From Prevotella sp. P6B1 (lineage in GTDB: Bacteria > Bacteroidota > Bacteroidia > Bacteroidales > Bacteroidaceae): a DNA stretch of 64,000 bases. The translations under genes were made by a program, and so were the position numbers. The notes under the pieces are model-generated. The model was not told the DNA's origin, did no database searches, and saw only the letters and a list, made by a program, of their open reading frames with translations. Location of the stretch: positions 148,024 to 212,023 of the forward strand of contig NZ_JNKF01000016.1 of the NCBI RefSeq assembly GCF_000702825.1, given 5' to 3'. Below, piece by piece: positions 37,947 to 47,787 of the stretch (positions are counted from its first letter, which is position 1; the number at the start of each line of letters is the position of its first letter).

Positions 37947-40220
37947 ATGATGGATGTAGAAGAGAAGCAGTTAACCCAGGAGGAAAAAGATGATCAGATG
38001 ATTAATGCGGCGTTCGAACATTTGTTGAACGACTATATTTCATCGCGCCATCGCAAGAAAGTCGACATCATTACTAAGGCTTTCAACTTTGCGCGCCAAG
38101 CTCACAAAGGGGTGCGCCGACTATCAGGCGAGCCATATATCATGCATCCCATTGCCGTGGCACAAATTGCATGCTCAGAGGTGGGACTTGGCTCTACGAG
38201 TATCTGCGCCGCTCTACTGCACGACGTGGTAGAAGACACCGACTATACAGTGGAGGACATCTCGAACATCTTTGGCGCCAAGATTGCCCAGATTGTCGAC
38301 GGACTAACCAAGATTAGTGGTGGCATATTCGGTGAACAAGCCTCTGCACAAGCCGAAAATTTCAAGAAACTGCTACTCACTATGAGCGATGACATACGTG
38401 TCATCATCATCAAGATCTGTGACCGACTACACAATATGCGTACGTTGGATAGCCAGCCAGCCAACAAACAGTATAAGATTGCTGGCGAGACGCTATATAT
38501 CTACGCCCCTCTGGCCAACCGCCTGGGACTGAACAAAATCAAGACCGAGCTCGAGAATTTGAGCTTCAAATTCGAGCACCCTGACGAATATGCCAACATC
38601 GAATCGAAACTGCAACTCTCAAGTGAGGAACGCGACACCCTATTCTCGCAGTTTACCTCACCCATCGAGACAGCCCTGCAACAAATGGGCATCAAATACG
38701 AAATAAAGGAGCGCGTCAAGACCCCTTATTCTATCTGGAATAAGATGCAGAACAAACATGTTAGCTTCGAAGAAATCTATGATATTCTGGCAGTACGTAT
38801 CATCTTCACCCCCAATAACCGTGAAGACGAAGTTAACGAGTGTTTCAAGATTTATGTTGCTATTTCAAAGATATACAAATCCCATCCCGACCGTTTGCGC
38901 GATTGGCTTAGTCAGCCAAAGGCCAACGGCTACCAGGCCCTGCATGTCACACTGATGTCGAAAACCGGTCAGTGGATTGAAGTACAGATCCGTTCGGATC
39001 GTATGGACGAAATCGCAGAGCAGGGATTTGCTGCCCATTGGAAATATAAAGATGGTATTGAAGAGGAGTACACAGAGGACGAGAATGAGCTTAACGAGTG
39101 GTTACGTACAATCAAAGAGATTTTGGACGACCCACAACCTGATGCCATGGACTTCCTCGACACCATCAAATTGAACCTCTTCGCCAGCGAGATATTCGTG
39201 TTCACCCCCAAGGGAGAAATCCGGACCCTGCCTGCAGGATGTACCGCACTCGACTTCGCATTCTCCATTCACACCTTCCTGGGTAGCCATTGTATCGGTG
39301 CCAAGGTAAACCACAAACTGGTTCCCCTGAGCTATAAGCTACAGAGTGGTGATCAGGTAGAGATTCTTACCTCAAAATCGCAGCATGTCAATGCAGGTTG
39401 GATCAACTTCGTATCCACCGCCAAGGCTAAAGCCAAGATTCAGGCCATCCTGCGTCGTGATAACCGCGAAACGCAACGCGAGGGAGAGGACATCTTAAAC
39501 GAGTTCCTGAAGAAAAATGGTTTTGAACCTACTGTAGCACTGACCGACAAATTAGCCGATTTCCATGAATACACCAAACGTACGGAATTCTTCCAGGCTT
39601 TGGGTGAGAAGATTGTGCTACTGGGCGAAAAGGATATCGATGAGTTGAATGGTAAGAACAAAGACGACAACAGCAACTCCGGTTGGCGTAAGTTTGTACC
39701 CTTTGTCGGAAAGAAAAAGAAAGAAGAGCATTCTCGTCAGGACTTGTTTATCGTTCCTGAGAAGTTTAACCGCAAAAAGCCCGTCTACATCGCTGAGGAG
39801 AATATCAAGCAATTCAAGTTCATGGGATGTTGCCACCCCATCCCCGGCGACGATGCATTAGGATATATCAACAACAAGAATCAGATAGAAATCCATAAGC
39901 GTGCTTGTCCAGTGGCTGCTAAGTTGAAAACCAGCTATGGCAACCGCATCCTTGATATCAAGTGGGACATGCACCGAAAGCTTTATTTCGACGCCACCAT
40001 CCGCATCAGTGGTATCGACCGTCTGGGCATGCTCAACGAAATCACGCAGGTCATCTCATCACAGATGAATGTCAATATCCACAAAATCCTCATCACCTGC
40101 GAAGAGGGTATTTTTGAAGGAACCATCGAGATGCACGTACACGATCGTGAGAACGTAAAGGCTATCATGGAGAATCTGAAGAAGGTACCCGATCTGAAGG
40201 AGATCTCAGAAATTATGTAA
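37947..40220 (+). CDS. Bifunctional (p)ppGpp synthetase/hydrolase RelA/SpoT
   Basis: A 757-residue Rel enzyme making and degrading the stringent alarmone. An HD hydrolase domain ('YIMHPIAVAQI', 'AALLHDVVEDTDYTVEDI' with intact H-D) comes first, then the synthetase domain ('TPYSIWNKMQNKHVSFEEIYDILAVRII' region; 'ANGYQALHVTL'; 'VEVQIRS'-like 'WIEVQIRSDRMDEIAEQGFAAHWKYK' split), then TGS ('IFVFTPKGEIRTLPAG'), a zinc-finger/CC-type region ('MGCCHPIPGDDALGYI') and a C-terminal ACT ('DRLGMLNEITQVIS'). Both HD and synthetase motifs look functional. It is the last gene of parA-parB-DUF5683-mltD-relA, or is followed by the pectinesterase gene 14 bp later. Confidence 0.95.
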   Translation: MMDVEEKQLTQEEKDDQMINAAFEHLLNDYISSRHRKKVDIITKAFNFARQAHKGVRRLSGEPYIMHPIAVAQIACSEVGLGSTSICAALLHDVVEDTDYTVEDISNIFGAKIAQIVDGLTKISGGIFGEQASAQAENFKKLLLTMSDDIRVIIIKICDRLHNMRTLDSQPANKQYKIAGETLYIYAPLANRLGLNKIKTELENLSFKFEHPDEYANIESKLQLSSEERDTLFSQFTSPIETALQQMGIKYEIKERVKTPYSIWNKMQNKHVSFEEIYDILAVRIIFTPNNREDEVNECFKIYVAISKIYKSHPDRLRDWLSQPKANGYQALHVTLMSKTGQWIEVQIRSDRMDEIAEQGFAAHWKYKDGIEEEYTEDENELNEWLRTIKEILDDPQPDAMDFLDTIKLNLFASEIFVFTPKGEIRTLPAGCTALDFAFSIHTFLGSHCIGAKVNHKLVPLSYKLQSGDQVEILTSKSQHVNAGWINFVSTAKAKAKIQAILRRDNRETQREGEDILNEFLKKNGFEPTVALTDKLADFHEYTKRTEFFQALGEKIVLLGEKDIDELNGKNKDDNSNSGWRKFVPFVGKKKKEEHSRQDLFIVPEKFNRKKPVYIAEENIKQFKFMGCCHPIPGDDALGYINNKNQIEIHKRACPVAAKLKTSYGNRILDIKWDMHRKLYFDATIRISGIDRLGMLNEITQVISSQMNVNIHKILITCEEGIFEGTIEMHVHDRENVKAIMENLKKVPDLKEISEIM

Positions 40221-40234
40221 AACTACTTTATAAA

Positions 40235-41212
40235 ATGAAAAAACTACTGCTATTACTGGCTATCATGGCCACATCTCAGACCGGATTTTCTGCCGGCAAG
40301 TACGACAACCCCGACACCCTTGTGGTAGCACGCGATGGAACAGGAGAATTCCGAAACATCGACGATGCCATCGAAGTGTGTCGCGCTTTTATGGACTACC
40401 ACAAGGTCATCTATGTAAAAAAAGGCACCTACAAGGAAAAGCTCATCATCCCATCATGGCTTCAGAACATTGAAATCTGCGGTGAGGATGCCGAGAAAAC
40501 CATTATCACTTTTGATGACCATGCCAACATCAAACGTACTGACAATGGCAAGCCCATGGGCACTTTCCGCACTTATACACTGAAGATTGAGGGTAATGCC
40601 ATCACACTGAAGAATATAACTATCGAGAACAACTCTGCACGTTTGGGCCAGGCCGTAGCACTACATACCGAGGGTGACCGTCTGGTGTTTATCAACTGCA
40701 GGTTCGTAGGTCATCAGGACACAATATACACAGGTACTGCCGGCACACGCCTCTATTTCAAGGACTGCTACATCTGTGGCACCACCGACTTTATCTTCGG
40801 TCCTTCAACAGCATGGTTCGAGGGATGCACCATTGAGAGTCTGGTAAATAGCTACGTCACTGCAGCCTCAACTCCTCAGGATCAGCCATTCGGTTATGTG
40901 TTCAACAACTGCCGGCTTATTGCGGGCGGTACTGCCGAACAGTGCTACTTAGGTCGCCCTTGGCGTCCGTATGCTTACACGCTATTCATGAATTGTGAGT
41001 TGGGCGAACATATCCGCAGCGAAGGTTGGGAAAACTGGCGTAACCCCGAGAACGAGAAGACTACCCGCTATTTAGAATACAACAATCGCGGTGCCGGTGC
41101 TCAGCCTCAGCAACGTGTAGCCTGGAGTCATCAGCTCACCAAGAAAGAGGCGACAAAGATTACCCCCCAAGCCGTTTTTAACAGAAACGACGGTTGGAAT
41201 CCTTGGAAATAA
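40235..41212 (+). CDS. Secreted pectinesterase (CE8)
   Basis: A 325-residue pectin methylesterase that demethylates homogalacturonan. A signal peptide (1-20) precedes the right-handed beta-helix. Catalytic residues are visible: Q161-D162 in GHQDTIY, D185 in GTTDFIFG, and R241 in LGRPW; 'EGWENWRN' is the C-terminal family motif. There is no lyase, hydrolase or SusCD gene next to it. It begins 14 bp after relA, with no promoter seen between, so it may be read from that operon; this placement is unusual for a carbohydrate-degrading enzyme. Confidence 0.92.
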   Translation: MKKLLLLLAIMATSQTGFSAGKYDNPDTLVVARDGTGEFRNIDDAIEVCRAFMDYHKVIYVKKGTYKEKLIIPSWLQNIEICGEDAEKTIITFDDHANIKRTDNGKPMGTFRTYTLKIEGNAITLKNITIENNSARLGQAVALHTEGDRLVFINCRFVGHQDTIYTGTAGTRLYFKDCYICGTTDFIFGPSTAWFEGCTIESLVNSYVTAASTPQDQPFGYVFNNCRLIAGGTAEQCYLGRPWRPYAYTLFMNCELGEHIRSEGWENWRNPENEKTTRYLEYNNRGAGAQPQQRVAWSHQLTKKEATKITPQAVFNRNDGWNPWK

Positions 41213-41264
41213 CCAACACCTACCGTCCAACACCACTTTACTAATATAATAATAAGGTATATAT

Positions 41265-44200
41265 ATGAAGAAATTACTCCTACTAGTTTTAACCACTCTG
41301 CTGTCGGCTACTGTGTCGGCTCAGGAGCGCCCACTGTGGATGCGATTCTGCGCCATCTCCCCCGACGGCAAAACTATCGCTTTCTCGTATAAAGGCGACT
41401 TGTACACAGTTCCAGTTTCCGGTGGTACAGCTAAACAGCTCACCAGTAATCCTGCCTATGATTCCAACCCAGTATGGAGTCCTGACGGCAGTAAGATAGC
41501 TTTCGTATCTGATCGTGAGGGAGGCGCATTGAACCTCTTTGTCATTTCACGCGACGGCGGTCTGCCCTCACAGATTACTACCAGCAGTCACAGTAAGACG
41601 CCACTGGCCTTCAGCGACAACGGTCACTTGGTATTCAGCATGGCCGACATGCCAACACAGCAGTCGATTATTCCTGCAATGGCAAAATTTCCACAGCTCT
41701 ACGAAGTGAGTATCAAGGGCGGACGTCCATACTTGTACTCTGCATTGGCAATGGCCGATATCAATATCAATCGCAAGACTGGCGATGTATTGTATCACAG
41801 CATCAAAGGTACCGAAGACCCCTTCCGTAAGCACCATCAATCGCCAGCCTGTCGCGACATTTGGATTTGGTCAAAGGGGAAATACACCAAGCTCACCACC
41901 TTCAAGGGTGAGGACCGTACACCTGTTTGGACTCCCGACGGCAAGGGATATTACTACCTGAGCGAGCAGGACGGTACTTTCAATGTATGGAAACGCAGTC
42001 TTGACGGTACGCAGACCCAACAGATTACACGTCATAAGACCAACCCTGTACGTTTCCTCACATCGTCTGCCGACGGCACTCTGTGCTACGGTTACGACGG
42101 TGAGATCTACACCCTCTGCGAAGGCGGGCAGCCTCAGCGTGTCAACATCAACATTGTCGGCGACCGCTCTGATCGTGATCTGATCCGACAGACACTCACA
42201 GGAGGCTGCACCGAGATATGCGCTTCCCCCAACGGTAAGGAGGTTGCCTTTATCGTGCATGGTGATATCTATGTAACTTCGGTCGATTATAAGACCACAC
42301 GCCGTATCACCGATACACCAGAACTGGAGCGCAACATCACCTTCTCGCCCGACGGTACCCGTCTGGCCTATGCTTCTGAACGTAACGGATGCTGGAACAT
42401 CTACCAAACCAGCATCGTTAACAAGAAGGATGAGAAATTATTCATCTATTCTACCGATTTGAAGGAAGAGCAGCTCACCAAGCATAACCACACATCGTTC
42501 TATCCTAAGTATAGCCCCGATGGTAAGGAGATTGCCTTCTTCGAGGATCGTGGTGCTGTACGTATCATTAATCTGTCATCAAAGCAGATCCGTACAGTGA
42601 TGGATGGAAAGAACCTGTTCTCATACTCTGATGGCGACATTGATTTCGAATGGAGTCCCGATGGCCGCTATCTGCTGTCGAGCTATTACGGCGACGGTGG
42701 CTATCACCACGATGACATCGCCTTGCTCGATGCATCCGGCAAAAAGAAACCCTACAACCTCACCAATAGCGGTTATACCGATTTCAATCCTCATTGGGTG
42801 ATTGGCGGCAAGGCCATGCTGTTCAAGAGCAACCGCAAGGGTTACAAGAACCATGGCGGTCATGGCTATCATACCGACTATTACATCATGTTCTTCGACC
42901 TCGACGCTTACGAACGTTTCATGATGTCGAAGGAGGAAAAAGCGCTCTACGACAGCGAACAAAAGCAGAAGGGTAATACCGATACACCTTTTGAACTCGA
43001 TCTGGAGAATGCACGCCAGCGTGTTGTTCGTCTTACTGCGCACTCTACCCGTCTGGGCGATGCTTTCCTTACCACAAAAGGTGATACTCTCTTCTATGAG
43101 GCAGCCTACGACGATGGCTATGATTTGTGGAAGTACAACTTACTAACCGACAAAAACGAGTTAATACTCAAAGGTTTAGGACAGGGTAACCTGATGACCG
43201 ACAAAAAGCGCAAGAATCTATACGTGCTGAGTAAGGGTAACATCAGAAAGATTGATCTTGCCAAAGAAAGCCGTAGCGCCATCGACTTCGAGGCCGACTT
43301 CAACTATCGTCCATATGCAGAGCGCGAGTATCTGTTCAATCATATCTGGCGTCAAGTAAGCGATAAGTTCTACCGCGCCGACTTACATGGTGTTGACTGG
43401 GCTGGTTATAAGAAGATATATCAGAAGTTCCTGCCTCATATCAACAATGAGTACGACTTCCGCGATATGCTGGCCGAAATGCTGGGCGAGTTGAACGCCT
43501 CACACACTGGTGCCCGCTACTCTGCCAGCATCAAGTACCGCACAGCATCATTAGGCGTATTCTTCGACCAGAAATACAAGGGTGATGGTCTGAAGATTGC
43601 AGAAATCGTGAAAGGTTCGCCCTTAGCTGTCCGCAACACTGGCGTAAAAGCAGGCGACATCATCGAAGCTATCGATGGCACTCCTATCAAGGCTGGCGAC
43701 GATTTCTATCCCTTGTTGGCTGGCAAGACAGGCAAACAGACACGCCTCACCATCAATGGTCGTAACGTGAATATCAAGCCCATCTCGCTTACTGCTTATA
43801 ACAATCTGCTTTACGATCGTTGGGTAGAGCGTAACCGCCATCTGGTGGATAGTCTTTCTAAAGGCAAACTGGCTTACGTCCACATCCGTCAGATGAATGG
43901 CGACCGTTTCCGTGAGCTCTTCGAGGAATTACTCAACGAAGACAACCGCGAGCGTGATGCTGTGATTGTTGACGAGCGTCATAATGGTGGTGGCTATCTG
44001 CACGACGACCTGCGCGTTCTCCTCAGCGGACGTCAGCATTCACACTTCGTAGCCCACGGAAAATATCTGGGTATCGAGCCATCTGCTCAGTGGAACAAGC
44101 CTTCATGCGTCGTGATCTGCGAGGACGATTATAGTAATGCCTGCGGTTTCCCACGTCTGTTCCAGGATATGAAGATCGGTAATCTGATTGGTACTCCTAT

Positions 44201-44462
44201 GGCAGGAACATCTACCAGTGTTTGGTGGGAGACACTCATCAATGGCATCGTGTTCGGTATTCCACAGGTTGGACGTATCGACGTACGCGGTGACTATGGT
44301 GAGAACACACCACTCTACCCTGACATCGAGGTATATAACGCACCTGAGGACTACCTTACCGGTCGCGACCGCCAGTTGGAGCGTGCCGTACAGGAGTTAC
44401 TCAAGGAAGCTAAGGAGTTCAAAGAAAAGACCAAGGATGAGTTCGGAGGTCATAAGAAATAA
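41265..44462 (+). CDS. Tricorn-like S41-family protease
   Basis: A 1065-residue exported protein. A signal peptide (1-19) leads to a WD/PD40 beta-propeller region (~25-480, repeats such as 'SPDGKTIAFSYKGDLYTV' and 'SPDGSKIAFVSDREGG'), further beta-propeller sequence, a helical domain, a PDZ domain (~760-850, 'LGVFFDQKYKGDGLKIAEIVKGSPLAV' region) and the C-terminal S41 peptidase with 'VIVDERHNGGGYLHDDL' and the Ser957 nucleophile in Y-S-N-A-C-G. It probably degrades peptides in the periplasm. The terminator at 44471-44500 ends the transcript. A 52-bp gap separates it from the pectinesterase. Confidence 0.92.
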   Translation: MKKLLLLVLTTLLSATVSAQERPLWMRFCAISPDGKTIAFSYKGDLYTVPVSGGTAKQLTSNPAYDSNPVWSPDGSKIAFVSDREGGALNLFVISRDGGLPSQITTSSHSKTPLAFSDNGHLVFSMADMPTQQSIIPAMAKFPQLYEVSIKGGRPYLYSALAMADININRKTGDVLYHSIKGTEDPFRKHHQSPACRDIWIWSKGKYTKLTTFKGEDRTPVWTPDGKGYYYLSEQDGTFNVWKRSLDGTQTQQITRHKTNPVRFLTSSADGTLCYGYDGEIYTLCEGGQPQRVNINIVGDRSDRDLIRQTLTGGCTEICASPNGKEVAFIVHGDIYVTSVDYKTTRRITDTPELERNITFSPDGTRLAYASERNGCWNIYQTSIVNKKDEKLFIYSTDLKEEQLTKHNHTSFYPKYSPDGKEIAFFEDRGAVRIINLSSKQIRTVMDGKNLFSYSDGDIDFEWSPDGRYLLSSYYGDGGYHHDDIALLDASGKKKPYNLTNSGYTDFNPHWVIGGKAMLFKSNRKGYKNHGGHGYHTDYYIMFFDLDAYERFMMSKEEKALYDSEQKQKGNTDTPFELDLENARQRVVRLTAHSTRLGDAFLTTKGDTLFYEAAYDDGYDLWKYNLLTDKNELILKGLGQGNLMTDKKRKNLYVLSKGNIRKIDLAKESRSAIDFEADFNYRPYAEREYLFNHIWRQVSDKFYRADLHGVDWAGYKKIYQKFLPHINNEYDFRDMLAEMLGELNASHTGARYSASIKYRTASLGVFFDQKYKGDGLKIAEIVKGSPLAVRNTGVKAGDIIEAIDGTPIKAGDDFYPLLAGKTGKQTRLTINGRNVNIKPISLTAYNNLLYDRWVERNRHLVDSLSKGKLAYVHIRQMNGDRFRELFEELLNEDNRERDAVIVDERHNGGGYLHDDLRVLLSGRQHSHFVAHGKYLGIEPSAQWNKPSCVVICEDDYSNACGFPRLFQDMKIGNLIGTPMAGTSTSVWWETLINGIVFGIPQVGRIDVRGDYGENTPLYPDIEVYNAPEDYLTGRDRQLERAVQELLKEAKEFKEKTKDEFGGHKK

Positions 44463-44470
44463 ATACAAAT

Positions 44471-44500
44471 AATAATCCCCGCCGATTGGCGGGGATTATT
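44471..44500. terminator. Bidirectional terminator
   Basis: A perfect 13-bp stem AATAATCCCCGCC / GGCGGGGATTATT with a GATT loop, between the convergent tricorn-like (+) and merR (-) genes. Confidence 0.85.
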
Positions 44501-44514
44501 ATGTTCAAGTAGCA

Positions 44515-44862
44515 TTACAACATGTCCAGATGCGATTTGAGTTTCTCAAGTTCTTCACGCACGCCAATCAGCATCTGCAATGCATCAGCCTTCGTCTGCG
44601 CACCTTGACGGTTTTTCTGCAACATCTCACGTGCAGCAGATATCTTGAAGCCGCGTACTTTCACCAGATTATGGATTAGCCGTACCTGCTCAATATCCTT
44701 TTCTTGATACTGACGGATTTTGGCTGGTCCAGAAGTCTTTGGTCTCAGAAACGAAAACTCCTGTTCCCAGTATCGCAGTGTACTCTCATTCAGATCGAAC
44801 ATCTCCGCTACCTCTCTGATAGAGTAATAAAGCTTAAAATTCTTTTTCAGATTCAGTGCCAT
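44515..44862 (-). CDS. MerR-family transcriptional regulator
   Basis: A 115-residue single-domain MerR protein. The winged HTH is clear: 'YSIREVAEMFDLNESTLRYWEQEF' with the S-T-L-R-Y-W-E-x-E-F signature, then 'RQYQEKDIEQVRLIHNLVKVRGFKISAAREML' wing and linker, and a short coiled coil ('VREELEKLKSHL') at the C-terminus. There is no effector-binding domain and no metal-binding Cys, so the signal is not evident. It has its own -7 box at 44881-44888. Targets are unknown. Small MerR regulators of this form are widespread in Bacteroidota. Confidence 0.9.
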   Translation of the reverse strand: MALNLKKNFKLYYSIREVAEMFDLNESTLRYWEQEFSFLRPKTSGPAKIRQYQEKDIEQVRLIHNLVKVRGFKISAAREMLQKNRQGAQTKADALQMLIGVREELEKLKSHLDML

Positions 44863-44880
44863 AATTCAACTATTTTGCCG

Positions 44881-44888
44881 CAAAGATA
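44881..44888 (-). promoter_or_regulatory. -7 box of merR
   Basis: TATCTTTG on the minus strand, 18 bp before the ATG. No consensus -33 was seen at 19-21 bp. Confidence 0.55.
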
Positions 44889-44929
44889 AACAATTATATT
44901 GAATAAAGAAAAGAATTAAGATTATTTAA

Positions 44930-44955
44930 ATAGGGTTGGCGTTTGCCAACCCTAT
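44930..44955 (-). terminator. Terminator of alaS
   Basis: A perfect 11-bp stem ATAGGGTTGGC/GCCAACCCTAT with a 4-nt loop, 8 bp after the alaS stop. The T-run (TATTTAAAT) is weak. Confidence 0.65.
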
Positions 44956-44963
44956 CAATATAC

Positions 44964-47627
44964 TTAAAGCTTTGCTAACTCAAGCACCTTGTCGACAGCT
45001 GCACTCAGGCCGTCGGCGTTCTTACCACCAGCCTGGGCAAAGTGAGGCTGACCGCCACCACCACCCTGGATGAGCTTGGCGGCCTCACGTACCATCTGAC
45101 CGGCATTCAGTCCGTGGTCGCTTACCATATCATCACTCATCATGATTGAGAGCTGTGGTTTATTATTATCATGAGTACCCAATACACAGAGCAAAGAGCC
45201 CTCTACTGCTGCACGGATCTTGAAAGCCAGGTCCTTAGCGGCTGCAGGATTCATGGGGAGAACGGCAGTTACAACCTTAACACCATTCACCTCGCGGGCC
45301 TTTTCAACCAGCTGCTTAGCGGCACGCTCTACAGCCTGAGCCTGGAAGGCTTCAATCTCCTTCTTCATTGAGTCGTGTTCCTCAATATACTTCTTGATTA
45401 CACCCTGCAGGTCCTTGGCATTATTGAAGAATGCCTTGACAGCCTTCAGGATATCCTCAGTCTGATACAGCAATTCCTCACACTCCTGACCGGTCTTAGC
45501 CTCAATACGACGGATACCGGCAGCCACACTGGCTTCTGAGATAATCTTAAAGAAACCGATGCGACCTGTTGAAGAAGCGTGGATACCACCACAGAACTCA
45601 CAAGAAGGACCGAAACGAACTACACGAACCTTATCTCCGTACTTCTCACCGAACAGGGCAATAGCACCTAACTTCTTGGCCTCATCGAATGGTACGTCGC
45701 GGTGCTCGTCGATATGGATATCCTGACGGATCATATCGTTCACCATACGCTCTACCTCGCGCAGCTGCTCATCAGTAACCTTCTCGAAGTGTGAGAAGTC
45801 GAAACGCAGGGTGTCGGGACTTACAAACGAGCCCTTCTGCTCCACATGGTCACCCAGAATCTGCTTCAGCGCATAATCGAGCAGGTGAGTAGCAGTATGG
45901 TTAGCAGCCGAAGCGTTACGCTTGTCGGTATCCACACAAGCCATGAACTGGGCAGCGGGATCCTTTGGCAACTGCTTCACGATGTGAACGCTCTGACCGT
46001 TCTCGCGCTTGGTGTCGATGATGCTGACGGTCTCTGCCTCGTTAACGAGAACACCCTGATCACCAACCTGTCCACCCATCTCTCCATAGAATGGAGTGTT
46101 ATCGAGAACCAGCTCATAGAACTCATTCTTCTTCTGTGTTACCTTACGGTAGCGGAGAATATGGCACTCGTATTCGGTATAATCGTAACCAACAAACTGC
46201 TGCTCACCGGCAGCCAGTTCTACCCAGTCGCTGTTCTCAACGGCAGCGGCATTACGGGCACGGTCTTTCTGCTTCTGCATCTCCACATTAAACTGCTCCT
46301 CGTTAACAGTAAAGCCGTTCTCACGACAGATAAGCTCTGTCAGGTCGAGAGGGAAGCCATAGGTATCGAACAGACGGAAGGCCTGAACACCATCGAGCTC
46401 AGTTTTACCCTCAGCCTTCAGCTGGCTCATAGCATCACTCAACATACCGATACCCTTTTCAAGCGTGCGCAGGAATGAATCTTCCTCTTCCTTGATAACT
46501 TTGGTAATCAGCTGCTGCTGAGCCTTCAACTCAGGGAAGGCATCACCCATCTCAGCTACGAGTGTGGGCACAAGCTTATGCAGGAAACCGTCCTTCTGAC
46601 CGAGGAAGGTGTAGGCATAGCGTACGGCACGGCGCAGGATACGACGGATCACATAACCGGCCTTGGCATTAGAGGGAAGCTGACCATCTGCGATGGAGAA
46701 TGAAACGGCACGGAGGTGGTCGGCACAAACGCGCATGGCAACATTGATGTCATCCTGCTCCTTGCTGATGGGGGTCTCTGTCTCTTCCTCGAAAGTGAAA
46801 TATTTCAGACCGGTGAGCTGCTGCTCGGCCTTGATGATGGGCTGGAACACATCGGTGTCGTAGTTGGAGTGCTTACCCTGCATCATGCGGACCAGACGCT
46901 CAAAGCCCATACCAGTATCAATCACGTTCATACCCAGTTTCTCAAGACTACCATCAGCCTTGCGGTTGAACTGCATGAACACCAGGTTCCAGATCTCGAT
47001 CACCTGTGGGTCGTCCTGATTCACCAGCTCACGACCGGTCTTGCCGCTGGCAGCCTTCTGCTCAGGTGTACGGCTATCTACATGGATCTCTGAACAGGGA
47101 CCGCATGGACCTGTGTCACCCATCTCCCAGAAGTTATCGTGCTTGTTACCGTTGATGATGTGATCCTCGGGCACGTGCTTAGCCCAATATTTGGCGGCCT
47201 CATCGTCACGAGGAATATTCTCTTCGGGCGAACCCTCGAATACGGTTACATAGAGATCCTCAGGATTCAGTTTGAGCACATCAACCAGATACTCCCATGC
47301 CATATCGATGGCACCCTCCTTGAAGTAGTCGCCAAAGCTCCAGTTACCGAGCATCTCGAACATGGTGTGGTGATAAGTATCGTGTCCTACTTCCTCAAGG
47401 TCGTTGTGCTTTCCTGATACGCGCAGGCACTTCTGTGTATCCGCTCGACGGCGTGGCTCTGGATCGCGAGTACCCAGAATGATATCCTTCCATTGGTTCA
47501 TACCTGCATTCGTAAACATCAGCGTTGGGTCATCCTTGATTACCATAGGTGCTGATGGTACGATAGCGTGCTGCTTCGACTCGAAAAACTTTTTGAATGA
47601 GTCGCGAATCTCATTTGCTGTCATCAT
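44964..47627 (-). CDS. alaS: Alanine--tRNA ligase
   Basis: An 887-residue class II aminoacyl-tRNA synthetase. Catalytic core (~1-270, '[16 protein letters not shown]', '[10 protein letters not shown]'), tRNA-binding region, editing domain with the zinc-ligand motif HxxxH ([10 protein letters not shown]) and the conserved '[16 protein letters not shown]' Cys/His region, and a C-terminal oligomerisation domain ending in '[14 protein letters not shown]'. Length is normal. Two tandem ATG codons at the start. It lies alone, with a -7 box upstream and a hairpin terminator downstream. The 5' leader holds A-rich tandem repeats (see findings). Confidence 0.98.
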   Translation of the reverse strand: MMTANEIRDSFKKFFESKQHAIVPSAPMVIKDDPTLMFTNAGMNQWKDIILGTRDPEPRRRADTQKCLRVSGKHNDLEEVGHDTYHHTMFEMLGNWSFGDYFKEGAIDMAWEYLVDVLKLNPEDLYVTVFEGSPEENIPRDDEAAKYWAKHVPEDHIINGNKHDNFWEMGDTGPCGPCSEIHVDSRTPEQKAASGKTGRELVNQDDPQVIEIWNLVFMQFNRKADGSLEKLGMNVIDTGMGFERLVRMMQGKHSNYDTDVFQPIIKAEQQLTGLKYFTFEEETETPISKEQDDINVAMRVCADHLRAVSFSIADGQLPSNAKAGYVIRRILRRAVRYAYTFLGQKDGFLHKLVPTLVAEMGDAFPELKAQQQLITKVIKEEEDSFLRTLEKGIGMLSDAMSQLKAEGKTELDGVQAFRLFDTYGFPLDLTELICRENGFTVNEEQFNVEMQKQKDRARNAAAVENSDWVELAAGEQQFVGYDYTEYECHILRYRKVTQKKNEFYELVLDNTPFYGEMGGQVGDQGVLVNEAETVSIIDTKRENGQSVHIVKQLPKDPAAQFMACVDTDKRNASAANHTATHLLDYALKQILGDHVEQKGSFVSPDTLRFDFSHFEKVTDEQLREVERMVNDMIRQDIHIDEHRDVPFDEAKKLGAIALFGEKYGDKVRVVRFGPSCEFCGGIHASSTGRIGFFKIISEASVAAGIRRIEAKTGQECEELLYQTEDILKAVKAFFNNAKDLQGVIKKYIEEHDSMKKEIEAFQAQAVERAAKQLVEKAREVNGVKVVTAVLPMNPAAAKDLAFKIRAAVEGSLLCVLGTHDNNKPQLSIMMSDDMVSDHGLNAGQMVREAAKLIQGGGGGQPHFAQAGGKNADGLSAAVDKVLELAKL

Positions 47628-47679
47628 CTTAATTTGACTATTTTACTATTTACTATTTATCAAATTGTTATTTGGGGTG

Positions 47680-47758
47680 CAAAGTTACGAATAAACGAGC
47701 GAAATACAAAATTTTACCCGCCTTTTTTATTGACTTTCAAAAAAAAATAGTACCTTTG
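47680..47758. promoter_or_regulatory. Divergent promoters of alaS and the topoisomerase gene
   Basis: Minus-strand TAACTTTG at 47680-47687 serves alaS; on the plus strand ATTG (47729-47732), an 18-bp spacer and TACCTTTG (47751-47758) serve the topoisomerase A gene with a ~25-nt leader. Confidence 0.65.
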
Positions 47759-47787
47759 CAGGCAAACTGAAAACCCCGTATTAAAGA

